In this document: positions 26,705-34,378 of the stretch, one piece after another
Numbering within the stretch: the stretch's first letter is position 1
Layout of the letters: every line of letters begins with the position of its first letter
From: Coriobacteriia bacterium
Lineage (GTDB): Bacteria > Actinomycetota > Coriobacteriia > Anaerosomatales > JAAXUF01
Direction of reading: 5' to 3'
DNA: 36,609 nt
Assembly: GCA_013334745.1 (NCBI GenBank)
Contig: JAAXWY010000023.1
Location: 1-36,609, forward strand
Notes under the pieces: generated by a model
Seen by the model: the letters and a program-made list of their open reading frames with translations, nothing else
What the model was told of the DNA's origin: nothing
The model's database searches: none
Made by a program: the position numbers and the translations under genes

Positions 26705-27831
26705 TCGCCCACATCCTCTCGGCCTTGCAGTTGCGTATCAGTGATTCTCGGCGCCACCGGAGCGACAAGCATGCCGTCCGGCAGCTCGGCTGGTGCCGTG
26801 TCGACCCCCATCACACCCAGCACCTCGCGCAAGCGCGCCACGCGGCGCCACTCGGGGTCTTCCTCGTCGTCGGAAGCGATGCCCGTCCAACAGTAGAACA
26901 GTTCTGCGAACGTCTCGCCTGCAGCGGTCACGACGTTGTTGCGCTCGATGACGGCTGTGAGAGCCGACAACATCGCGACCGGATCCTTGAGAAGCAGCAT
27001 TCCTTCCGCATCCGCCTTCTCGGCGGTCGTCAGCTGCGTGCCCCTGTGACCTGCGGCAACGAACTCCGCCAGCAACGAGAAGCCGGCGACGAACACGATG
27101 TAGAACACGGCACCGCCTCGGTCCACCGGGGGCCGATCGTCGGGGATCTCGGCGATCGCATCAAGACTGCGCACCAGAAACTCGGGTTCGTCGGAGACAA
27201 GGCGGGCCTCGCGCCACGCGTGCATCGGCCACATGAGGGCGGTGATCCCCGTCGAGACGATCGTGTCGCCCGCCGCAAGCCGAGCGACGAGGTGTGCGAA
27301 CACCGCCCGCTGCTGCTCGAGCGTGAGCTTGGCCGTGAAGCCTTCAGTGATACCGATGACAGGGCGCCGGCGGTTGGCCGAGAAGACGAATGCGTTGGTG
27401 TTGCTCTCGGGGATGCGATAGAGCGCGGGCGCGACCGGGAGGCCGGCGGCGATCGCCATATCCTTGAGTGCGAACTTCGTGTCGAGCAGCTCACCAGTCG
27501 GCACGAGTACCGCCGAGAATCGGGCGAGCAGCCACTTCTCTGATCGCAGCAGCGTGAACGTCGCCCAGCCGGCGGCGATCGCGGCCATCACGCCGCCAAG
27601 CACTGCGACGTCTCGGACGAACAGGCCCCATGGCGAGACGCCCACGTCGTGGATGAGCAGCGAGCGAACGAATGCGAGCGGCACAGCCGCAAGCGCCATG
27701 GACCCGATGGCAGAACCGCCGATGAACAGCACGACGTAGCCCGCAAGGCGCACACGGTTGCGGTCGACCCGGTCCCAGAGCGGTTCGCGCCGCTCGCTTC
27801 GCGGTTGTGGCCTGCCGTCGGTCATCACCAT
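26701..27831 (-). CDS. M48 (HtpX)-like membrane protein lacking the zinc motif; probable pseudo-peptidase
   Basis: 376 residues from ATG 27831, seven bases after the hisE stop; the frame extends to 27900 inside hisE but the extra residues look like out-of-frame hisE, and no good ribosome site decides the start. Two membrane helices near 28-55 and 70-95 and another near 241-262 match the HtpX layout, as does the block A-I-A-A-G-L-P-V-A-P-A-L-Y followed by N-T-N-A-F. Where HExxH is expected the sequence reads F-A-H-L-V-A-R (His180 to Arg184), so catalytic Glu and second His are gone. The later E-x-x-A-D is A-E-K-A-D (270-274), displacing the third ligand. A scaffold or inhibitory role is possible. 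The amidase gene follows with a 4-base overlap. Confidence 0.75.
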   Translation of the reverse strand: MVMTDGRPQPRSERREPLWDRVDRNRVRLAGYVVLFIGGSAIGSMALAAVPLAFVRSLLIHDVGVSPWGLFVRDVAVLGGVMAAIAAGWATFTLLRSEKWLLARFSAVLVPTGELLDTKFALKDMAIAAGLPVAPALYRIPESNTNAFVFSANRRRPVIGITEGFTAKLTLEQQRAVFAHLVARLAAGDTIVSTGITALMWPMHAWREARLVSDEPEFLVRSLDAIAEIPDDRPPVDRGGAVFYIVFVAGFSLLAEFVAAGHRGTQLTTAEKADAEGMLLLKDPVAMLSALTAVIERNNVVTAAGETFAELFYCWTGIASDDEEDPEWRRVARLREVLGVMGVDTAPAELPDGMLVAPVAPRITDTQLQGREDVGE

Positions 27832-27838
27832 GGCGCGG

Positions 27839-28138
27839 CTACGAGCGCCGGCTCGCGAGTTCCTGAGCGAGATCGGACGGCGTGAGGCCGTAGCGCGCAA
27901 GCACCACGAGCAGGTGATACATCAGGTCGCCCGCCTCGTAGCGCAGGTGTTCGGCGTCGGCGTCTTTGGCGGCCATGATGACCTCGCCGGACTCCTCGGC
28001 GATCTTCTTGAGCAGCGAGTCTTCGTTGCCCGTAAGGAGCTTGGCGGTGTAGGAGACCTCGGGGTCGGCGGTGCGACGCTCCTCTATAACGGCAAAGAGC
28101 TCTTCGAGTACATCACCCAGGCGCTGCTGGTCACTCAC
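27839..28138 (-). CDS. hisE: Phosphoribosyl-ATP pyrophosphatase (histidine biosynthesis step 2)
   Basis: 99 residues, all-alpha MazG-like fold. Diagnostic motifs are visible: S-Y-T-A-K-L-L-T-G, K-K-I-A-E-E-S-G-E-V (metal-binding Glu residues) and Y-E-A-G-D-L-M-Y-H-L-L-V. It hydrolyses phosphoribosyl-ATP to phosphoribosyl-AMP in the cytoplasm. GTG start overlaps the hisI stop by 8 bases. The two enzymes are separate proteins, not the HisIE fusion of enterobacteria. Confidence 0.96.
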   Translation of the reverse strand: MSDQQRLGDVLEELFAVIEERRTADPEVSYTAKLLTGNEDSLLKKIAEESGEVIMAAKDADAEHLRYEAGDLMYHLLVVLARYGLTPSDLAQELASRRS

Positions 28139-28514
28139 TGGGGGCTCCCTTCGCCAGCGATGACGCCTCGGGATAGAGGCGCCGATAGAAGCACGAGCGT
28201 TCGTTGGTGTGACAAGCGCCCGGACCGGCCTGATTCACGAGCACCAACAAGCAGTCGGCGTCGCAGTCGTAGCGAATCTCGACGACCTCCTGGGTGTGGC
28301 CCGAGCTCTCGCCCTTCATCCAGTACTTCTGGCGGCTGCGGCTCCAAAACCAAGTGAAGCCGGTCTTGAGTGTCTCGGCCAGCGAATCGCGATTCATGTA
28401 CGCGACCATGAGCACCTCGCGGGTGTCGTGCTGCTGCACGACCGCGGGGATGAGGCCGTTGGCGTCGTAGGTGAACTCATCGATTGGAAGCAGTTCGTGT
28501 TCGCGATCTGACAT
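28131..28514 (-). CDS. hisI: Phosphoribosyl-AMP cyclohydrolase (histidine biosynthesis step 3)
   Basis: 127 residues. Motifs of the family: M-V-A-Y-M-N-R-D-S-L, W-F-W-S-R-S-R-Q-K-Y-W-M-K-G-E-S-S-G-H, and the zinc/magnesium site D-C-D-A-D-C with a further Cys in G-A-C-H-T-N. It opens the adenine ring of phosphoribosyl-AMP. ATG start at 28514. It diverges from the kinase at 28665 and is cut off from the rest of the his genes by that kinase, so it needs its own promoter in 28515-28664. Confidence 0.97.
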   Translation of the reverse strand: MSDREHELLPIDEFTYDANGLIPAVVQQHDTREVLMVAYMNRDSLAETLKTGFTWFWSRSRQKYWMKGESSGHTQEVVEIRYDCDADCLLVLVNQAGPGACHTNERSCFYRRLYPEASSLAKGAPSE

Positions 28515-28664
28515 GTAGTGCTCCTCGCGGTGCGTTGTCTGTGATGGGTCAGTCTACCAAGTGAGCGCGTCAAGGTGCCTGAGCGGGCAAATTGCTCGCC
28601 GTACGGGCACGTCAGGAGCGTCTGTATAATGCCATGGGGGTCCAGCCGAGGAGGAGGATGACGT
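28515..28664. promoter_or_regulatory. Divergent promoter region; perfect -10 box before the sensor kinase
   Basis: 150 bases between hisI and the plus-strand kinase. On the plus strand a perfect TATAAT lies at 28625-28630, preceded by TG; the -35 position (about 28602-28607, TACGGG) is poor, so an activator or upstream TG contact may matter. AGGAGG lies seven bases before the kinase ATG. A second promoter for hisI should lie on the minus strand, but no good boxes were found. Confidence 0.55.
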
Positions 28665-30443
28665 ATGGCCGACATGCTCGGTCCTTACGAACTGCGCGGT
28701 GAACTCGGGCGTGGCGCGATGGCAGTGGTGTGGAGAGCGTTCGACACCAAGCTTGAGCGCGAAGTCGCCATCAAGGAGCCGGTGATTCCGGCCAACGCCG
28801 ATGCGACTGTCGCCACAGAGTTCGCCGCGAGATTCGTCCGCGAAGGCAAGGCCGCCGCGCAACTCAACCACCCGGGCATCGTCACGATCTACGCCGCCGA
28901 CATCTACGATGGCCATCCGGCGATCGTTATGGAGCTCATCGAGGGGCAGACCCTCGGCGACGTGCTCGCTGGGGGCGCGGTCGAACCCCAGTCGACTCAT
29001 GCTGTGCTGGATCAACTGCTCGATGCGGTCGGGTACGCCCACTCGAAGGGCGTCGTCCACCGAGACATCAAGCCCGACAACGTCTTCATCACCCACGACG
29101 GACGAGTGAAACTCGCTGACTTCGGAATCGCTCATGTGGGATCGTCGGCCACTCTGACACAGGCCGGAACGATCATGGGCACGCCGGGATACATGGCGCC
29201 TGAGCAGGTCACCGGTCAGCCGATTGACGCGCGCGCCGACCTTTTCGCGATCGGCGTCATCGCCTACGAGATGCTCGCGGGCAAGAACCCGTTTGGCGAG
29301 CTCGCCGACGTCGCGCCCACGACCATCATGTACCGGATAGTGCACGAGCCGGCCGTCGACCTGCCGCCCGAAGCGTTCGCCGGCGCAGCCGATCTGCCGC
29401 CCGCCATCATGTGTGCCCTTGCCAAGGATCCGGTGGATCGTTTCGCAAGTGCGTCTGAGTTTCGCACGGCACTCGGAGGCGGCCCGCTCCCGACACGCAG
29501 CCACCCGGCTACCGCTGCGACAGCCGGCTTCTCGCCCGCCCCGACGACGACATCGGCGGGCTCGAGTCATCCGCGGCGTAACGGCTGGCTGCCCTACGCG
29601 ATCGTGATCGGGCTCTGCGCGGCGCTGCTCGGTGGGTTCATGTTCGCCACCGGCGGGCCGGGGGGTAAGGGCGCCTCGAAGAGTGCAGGCGCGCCCAGCG
29701 GGTCGACAGGGCGGGCGCCAAGCGCGCCGGCCACGCCGGCGGCAACGTACAAACTCGTCACGCCGGGCAAGCTCACGGTCGGCTCCGACCTCGACTTCCC
29801 GCCGATGGAGCAGCTCAACGGCGACCAGCCGGAGGGCTTCGATGTGGAGCTCATGACCGCCATCGCCAAGGAAATGGGGCTTGAGATCAACTACCTACCG
29901 CCGCAGAAGTTCGATGAACTGATCCCGCGCGTCAATGCTGGCAAGTTCGACGTCATCGCCTCCTCGCTCACTATCAATCATGAGCGCACGAAGAAGATCA
30001 TCTTCTCCGCCCCGTACTTCGAGGTGAAGCAGGCGATTGCAATGAAGGAGGGCTCAACCCTGAACGCACTTGAGGATCTCAAGGACAAGAAGCTCGGCGT
30101 CCAGTCCGGCACGAGCCAAGAGTGGTGGGCCACCGAGAACCTCAAGCGCGAGGGCGTCATCATCGTGCCGTTCAAGAAGACCAGTCAGACGTTCGCCGCA
30201 CTCCAGGCCGATACCGTCGATGCGGTCCTTGCCGAGCTCCCCGCCACCAATATGATGGTCAAGGACCCCGCCAAGAAGCTCGCAATCGTCTGGCAGAATG
30301 GGACCATGGAGATGTGCGGCTTCGGTGTCGCGATGGAGAACCCCGACCTCGCCTTCGCCATAAACCAGGCGCTTGCCAAGATCATAGAGTCGGGCGAGTA
30401 CAAGTCGATCTACGAGAAGTGGATCGGCCCATACGAGCCGTAG
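28665..30443 (+). CDS. Transmembrane Ser/Thr protein kinase with extracellular amino-acid-binding (SBP_bac_3) domain
   Basis: 592 residues. Kinase domain about 8-270 with Lys37, HRD 132-134, DFG 152-154 and M-A-P-E-Q. Membrane helix about 311-334 with the same G-G-F-M-F exit as the kinase at 8790, then a Gly/Ser/Ala linker and a full-length type-3 solute-binding domain at 362-592. Its opening (L-T-V-G-S-D-L-D-F-P-P), the S-L-T-I-N-H-E-R-T block with the Arg that binds ligand carboxylate, the hinge (L-G-V-Q-S-G-T-S) and the C-terminal helices (I-Y-E-K-W-I-G) are all typical of polar amino-acid binders. An outside amino acid is thus a likely signal for an inside kinase. It splits the his locus, diverging from hisI and converging with hisF. 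The ligand cannot be read from sequence. Confidence 0.94.
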   Translation: MADMLGPYELRGELGRGAMAVVWRAFDTKLEREVAIKEPVIPANADATVATEFAARFVREGKAAAQLNHPGIVTIYAADIYDGHPAIVMELIEGQTLGDVLAGGAVEPQSTHAVLDQLLDAVGYAHSKGVVHRDIKPDNVFITHDGRVKLADFGIAHVGSSATLTQAGTIMGTPGYMAPEQVTGQPIDARADLFAIGVIAYEMLAGKNPFGELADVAPTTIMYRIVHEPAVDLPPEAFAGAADLPPAIMCALAKDPVDRFASASEFRTALGGGPLPTRSHPATAATAGFSPAPTTTSAGSSHPRRNGWLPYAIVIGLCAALLGGFMFATGGPGGKGASKSAGAPSGSTGRAPSAPATPAATYKLVTPGKLTVGSDLDFPPMEQLNGDQPEGFDVELMTAIAKEMGLEINYLPPQKFDELIPRVNAGKFDVIASSLTINHERTKKIIFSAPYFEVKQAIAMKEGSTLNALEDLKDKKLGVQSGTSQEWWATENLKREGVIIVPFKKTSQTFAALQADTVDAVLAELPATNMMVKDPAKKLAIVWQNGTMEMCGFGVAMENPDLAFAINQALAKIIESGEYKSIYEKWIGPYEP

Positions 30444-30461
30444 TCTGCGCTCGGTGGTTCG

Positions 30462-30483
30462 AGCCTCGATTCGCATCGAGGCT
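30462..30483. terminator. Hairpin between convergent kinase and hisF
   Basis: A 9-bp perfect stem AGCCTCGAT / ATCGAGGCT around the loop TCGC, 18 bases after the kinase stop and 46 bases after the hisF stop on the other strand. Well placed to end transcription in both directions; no strong U-tract follows. Confidence 0.6.
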
Positions 30484-30529
30484 GGGGTTCCTCCGAAGTC
30501 TGCTGCGGCACTCTCGGGGGCAGCGGCCC

Positions 30530-31294
30530 CTACAGCCTTACCGGCACCCCCGCCGCCGCCATCGCTTCTTTGACCTGGCGCACGGTAAACGTCCCGAAGT
30601 GGAACACGCTCGCCGCGAGCACCGCATCGGCGTCGGCCTCCACGACCGCCTCGGCGAAGTGCTCGAGCTGCCCCGCTCCCCCGCTGGCGATGACCGGGAT
30701 GTTGAGCTCTCGGGTGATGGCTCGCGTGAGCGGGATGTCGAAGCCTTCCTTCACGCCGTCGCAATCCATGCTCGTGAGCAGGATCTCGCCGGCGCCGAGA
30801 CGCTCGGCCTCGCGCGCCCACTCGACCGCATCCATCTCGGTGTTGATGCGGCCGCCGTTGATGAAGACTTCCCAGCGGTCACGCCCGCCCGCCACACGTC
30901 GCGCGTCGATCGCGACCACGATGCACTGCGCGCCGTAGATGCGGCTCGTGTGCGTGATGAGCGAGGGGTCGCGCACGGCAGCGCTGTTGAGCGAGATCTT
31001 GTCGGCACCGGCCTTGAGCATGGCGCGGATGTCCTCAGCGGAGCGCATACCACCGCCCACGGTGTACGGGATGAAGCACTCCTCGGCCGTGTGCGTGGCG
31101 ACGTCGAGCATCGAAGCGCGTTCCTCGTGGGTGGCGGTGATGTCGAGGAAGACGACCTCATCGGCGCCGGCCTTGTCGTAGATGGCCGCCATCTCGACGG
31201 GGTCGCCGGCATCGCGCAGGTTCACGAAGTTGACGCCCTTTACCACGCGGCCGGCGTGGACATCGAGGCAGGGTATGACGCGCTTCATCAGCAT
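30530..31294 (-). CDS. hisF: Imidazole glycerol phosphate synthase, cyclase subunit
   Basis: 254 residues from ATG 31294. This start gives the family's usual beginning ([12 protein letters not shown]) and puts catalytic Asp at 11 and 130, the numbering known for HisF; a frame from 31309 would add five residues. (beta/alpha)8 barrel, Gly-rich phosphate sites (T-V-G-G-G and A-S-G-G-A-G). With HisH it converts PRFAR and ammonia to IGP and AICAR. It begins seven bases after hisA and is the last gene of this his run before the convergent kinase. Confidence 0.97.
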   Translation of the reverse strand: MLMKRVIPCLDVHAGRVVKGVNFVNLRDAGDPVEMAAIYDKAGADEVVFLDITATHEERASMLDVATHTAEECFIPYTVGGGMRSAEDIRAMLKAGADKISLNSAAVRDPSLITHTSRIYGAQCIVVAIDARRVAGGRDRWEVFINGGRINTEMDAVEWAREAERLGAGEILLTSMDCDGVKEGFDIPLTRAITRELNIPVIASGGAGQLEHFAEAVVEADADAVLAASVFHFGTFTVRQVKEAMAAAGVPVRL

Positions 31295-31301
31295 GCGCGC
31301 G

Positions 31302-32039
31302 TCACGCATCCTTCACGGACGCCGCAACAGCGAGCGCCTCTTCAACGGTGAATGCACCCTCATAGATCGCTCGGCCTGCGATGACGCCTTCGATGACGCC
31401 GGGGCCGAGTTCGGCAAGCGCGCGGATGTCGTCAAGCGTCGACACGCCACCGCTCGCAACGACCGGGAAGCCCGCACTCACGGCCATGCCCACGTACGCC
31501 GGCGCCGAGATGCCGGTCTGCATGCCGTCGCGCGAGATATCGGTGTAGACGAGGTGTCGCAGGCCGAGGTTGCGAAGCTCGGCCACGAGCGTTTGCGCGC
31601 TTGCGACGGTGCCCTCACGCCAACCCTCGACGCACACCATGCCATCACGCGCATCCACGCCGGCGACGACCGACTCGCCGCAACAGCTCACGGCCTTGCG
31701 TACGAACTCGGGATCGGTCACGAGCTTGGTGCCGATCACGACGCGCTCGACGCCGGCCTCGGTCAGCCGCCCCATCGTCTCGAGTGTGCGGATTCCGCCG
31801 CCCACCTCGAGCCGGGCGCCGGTCTCGCGCGCGATGCGCTCGATGACAGCGATGTTGCCCGGCACGCCGTCGCGCGCGCCGTCGAGGTCGACGACGTGAA
31901 TCCACTCGGCGCCGGCGTCGACGAACCGCCGAGCCTGGTCGACGGGATCCTCGTTGTAGACAGTCACGCGGTGGTAGTCACCCTGCGCGAGGCGCACGGC
32001 ACGACCACCCAAGATGTCGATGGCGGGAAAGACGATCAC
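31302..32039 (-). CDS. hisA: ProFAR isomerase (histidine biosynthesis step 4)
   Basis: 245 residues, (beta/alpha)8 barrel related to HisF. Catalytic Asp8 (P-A-I-D-I) and Asp129 (A-G-V-D-A-R-D-G) plus two phosphate sites (E-V-G-G-G-I-R and A-S-G-G-V-S) are visible. It isomerises ProFAR to PRFAR. Some actinomycetes use this enzyme (PriA) for tryptophan too; that cannot be settled by eye. GTG start overlaps the hisH stop by 4 bases. Confidence 0.96.
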   Translation of the reverse strand: MIVFPAIDILGGRAVRLAQGDYHRVTVYNEDPVDQARRFVDAGAEWIHVVDLDGARDGVPGNIAVIERIARETGARLEVGGGIRTLETMGRLTEAGVERVVIGTKLVTDPEFVRKAVSCCGESVVAGVDARDGMVCVEGWREGTVASAQTLVAELRNLGLRHLVYTDISRDGMQTGISAPAYVGMAVSAGFPVVASGGVSTLDDIRALAELGPGVIEGVIAGRAIYEGAFTVEEALAVAASVKDA

Positions 32040-32665
32040 GAGCGTGCCCCTTCTGCGATGCGGCCGAAGTTGGAGAGCAGGTGCAACCCCATCGTCGATG
32101 ACTTCTCGGGATGGAACTGCACCGCGAAGACGTTTCCGGACTGCACGGCAGCGGCAAAGCGCACGCCGTACTCGGTCGAGCCGATGATCACGCTCTCGTC
32201 GCGCGGTGAGAGCCGATAGCTGTGCACGAAGTAGAACGCGGTTGACTCGGGGATTCCCTCGAACAGTGGGCTTGCGACCGGGTACTCGACGGTGTTCCAG
32301 CCGATGTGCGGAATCTTCACGCCGGCGGGCAGCTTGTCACACACGCCGGGGATGAGCCCGAGACCCTCGTACTCGCCCTCTTCAAACCCGACGTCGGCGA
32401 GCAGCTGCATGCCGAGGCAGATGCCGAGAAACGGCGTGCCGGCGGCGATGCGCTCGCGCAGCACGTCCTCGACGCCGCTCTCGCGCAGGTTCGCACTCGC
32501 GTCGCGAAACGCGCCCACACCCGGCAGCACGATGCCATCGGCCGCGGCGACGACCGCGGGGTCGTCAGTGACAACGACGTCGGGCACCCCCGCGTGCTCG
32601 AAGCCTTTCTCGACGCTGCGCAGGTTGCCCATCTTGTAGTCGATGATTGCGATGCGAGGACTCAC
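32036..32665 (-). CDS. hisH: Imidazole glycerol phosphate synthase, glutamine amidotransferase subunit
   Basis: 209 residues from GTG 32665, which overlaps the hisB stop by 4 bases; the open frame runs further upstream but only through hisB in another frame. Class-I glutaminase triad: Cys83 (G-I-C-L-G-M-Q), His185 and Glu187 (Q-F-H-P-E-K-S). It supplies ammonia to HisF through the barrel. Starts S-P-R-I-A-I-I-D-Y-K-M-G-N-L, typical of the family. Confidence 0.97.
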   Translation of the reverse strand: MSPRIAIIDYKMGNLRSVEKGFEHAGVPDVVVTDDPAVVAAADGIVLPGVGAFRDASANLRESGVEDVLRERIAAGTPFLGICLGMQLLADVGFEEGEYEGLGLIPGVCDKLPAGVKIPHIGWNTVEYPVASPLFEGIPESTAFYFVHSYRLSPRDESVIIGSTEYGVRFAAAVQSGNVFAVQFHPEKSSTMGLHLLSNFGRIAEGARS

Positions 32666-33249
32666 AGCGCGCCCTTCGTGGACGGCACGCCACTGACACG
32701 CGGATCGATGGCGACCGCGTCCTTGAGCGCGCGGGCGACCGCCTTGAACGCCGCCTCGATGATGTGATGCGCGTTGTCGCCGGCCAGCGTGCGGACGTGG
32801 AGTGTGAGACCCGCGTTGGTCGCGAACGCGGTCAGGAACTCCTTGGCGAGCGTGGTGTCGAACGTCCCGATAATCTCGATGGGCAGGTCGACGGCGTAGT
32901 AGAGCGCGCCGCGACCGGAGATGTCGACGGCCGCGAGCACGAGCGCCTCGTCCATCGGCATCACACACGAGCCGAATCGAGTGATGCCCGCTTTGTCGCC
33001 AAGCGCCTCACAGAACGCCTGGCCGAGAACGATTCCCACGTCCTCGACGGTGTGATGTGCGTCGATCTCGAGGTCACCCTTGGCACTCGCGCACAAGGTG
33101 AACAACCCGTGCCGACCAAACGCATCAAGCATGTGGTCGAAGAACGGCACGCCTGTCTCGACCGTGGTCGCCCCCCGGCCATCCAGGTCGAGCGTCACCG
33201 TGATGTCGGTCTCGCGCGTCGCGCGCTCTACGGTTGCCGAACGGCCCAT
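32662..33249 (-). CDS. hisB: Imidazoleglycerol-phosphate dehydratase
   Basis: 195 residues from ATG 33249, chosen because AAGGGGAG lies just upstream and the length fits the monofunctional family; an ATG at 33267 would add six residues. Manganese-binding repeats are present: D-A-H-H-T-V-E-D-V and G-D-N-A-H-H-I-I-E. It dehydrates IGP to imidazole-acetol phosphate. There is no fused histidinol phosphatase, so that activity must be encoded elsewhere. Confidence 0.97.
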   Translation of the reverse strand: MGRSATVERATRETDITVTLDLDGRGATTVETGVPFFDHMLDAFGRHGLFTLCASAKGDLEIDAHHTVEDVGIVLGQAFCEALGDKAGITRFGSCVMPMDEALVLAAVDISGRGALYYAVDLPIEIIGTFDTTLAKEFLTAFATNAGLTLHVRTLAGDNAHHIIEAAFKAVARALKDAVAIDPRVSGVPSTKGAL

Positions 33250-33271
33250 GATCTCCCCTTCCGTCATGCGA

Positions 33272-34378
33272 TCAGCTGCGTTCGCCGGCCGCGAGAATCC
33301 CGTTCACCTTGCGGTGCGCCAGACAGTCCGCCATCGCCGCGAGGAAGCGCTCGTTCTCCTGGTCGGTTCCGACCGTCACACGCAGGCAGTCGGTGAGTCC
33401 CGAGCCCCTTGAGAAGTCGCGGATGAGTACCGAGTGGTTGTGCAGCAGGTCGCGCCAGAGAGCGGCCGCGTGCTCGACGCGGAACAAGACGAAGTTCGCC
33501 TCGCTCGGAAAGACCGTGACCTCCTCAAAGCCCGACAGCCCGTGCAGCAATACGTCACGCCCGCGGATTATGTCGCGGATGCCGGTCTCGAAGACCATGC
33601 GCTCCCGAAAGACCGTCTTGGCAACCATCTGCGAGAACGAATCGACCGAGTAGGGCTGGCGCACCTTCATGAACTCGCAGATGACGTCGGGCTGCCCGAG
33701 CACGTAGCCGATCCGTAGACCTGCAAGCGAGAACGCCTTGGAGAACGTGCGGAGAAGCACAAGGTTCTCGTAACGCGACATGTGCGGTCGCATCGTGTGG
33801 CGCGAGAACTCGAAGTACGCCTCGTCGACCATGACGAGCGCGTCGGTGGACTTGAGCAGGTCGATGAGGAACGACTCGTTAGCCAGACCACCGGTGGGGT
33901 TGTTGGGGTTCGCGACGATCACGATGTCGATGTCGCCCTCGGCCACGCGCGACAGCACAGCCTCCTCGTCGATGGAGAAGTCGGCCAGACGCGGGACGCG
34001 CACGACGTTGGTGCCCGTGACCTGCGCGTCGATTCCGTACATCGAGAACGTCGGCGGCATGTCGAGCAGCGTGCGTCCCGGCCCGCCCCACGCAAGCAGC
34101 AGGTCGAAGATCAGTTCGTCGCCGCCGTTACCCACGAGCACGTTCTCGGCGTCGAGGCCGTTGGCCTCGGCGATGAGTTCCCGCAGCGCGTGTGCCGTGG
34201 GATCCGGATACCGGTTGAATGGAAACTCCGAGAGGTGCGACTTGAGCTTGGAAAGCACCTCGCTCGGGAGATTGAGCGGGTGCTCGTTGTTCGCGAGGAC
34301 GACCTCTGCTTTGACCTCTTTGGCGTCGTAGGGAACGAGATCTTCGAGTTCAGGGCGTGATGGGCGCAGTGGGGACAC
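33272..34378 (-). CDS. hisC: Histidinol-phosphate aminotransferase
   Basis: 368 residues, fold-type I PLP enzyme. Visible: N-P-N-N-P-T-G, V-D-E-A-Y-F-E-F, the PLP lysine in R-T-F-S-K-A-F-S-L-A-G-L-R-I-G-Y, and the C-terminal R-V-T-V-G-T. It transfers an amino group from glutamate to imidazole-acetol phosphate. The GTG start shares one base with the hisD stop (TAGTG), so the two are translationally coupled. Confidence 0.96.
   Translation of the reverse strand: MSPLRPSRPELEDLVPYDAKEVKAEVVLANNEHPLNLPSEVLSKLKSHLSEFPFNRYPDPTAHALRELIAEANGLDAENVLVGNGGDELIFDLLLAWGGPGRTLLDMPPTFSMYGIDAQVTGTNVVRVPRLADFSIDEEAVLSRVAEGDIDIVIVANPNNPTGGLANESFLIDLLKSTDALVMVDEAYFEFSRHTMRPHMSRYENLVLLRTFSKAFSLAGLRIGYVLGQPDVICEFMKVRQPYSVDSFSQMVAKTVFRERMVFETGIRDIIRGRDVLLHGLSGFEEVTVFPSEANFVLFRVEHAAALWRDLLHNHSVLIRDFSRGSGLTDCLRVTVGTDQENERFLAAMADCLAHRKVNGILAAGERS

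Noticed and set aside
28515-28664. A TTGACG box on the minus strand as the hisI -35.
   Set aside because: At 16-18 bases downstream there is no acceptable -10; the nearby TAGACT is too close.
28554-29570. Long minus-strand frame opposite the sensor kinase.
   Set aside because: It mirrors the conserved kinase codons and has an Arg/His/Asp-rich shadow composition.
32666-32968. N-terminal extension of HisH by about 100 residues.
   Set aside because: The extension is hisB read in another frame; GTG 32665 gives the standard HisH start.
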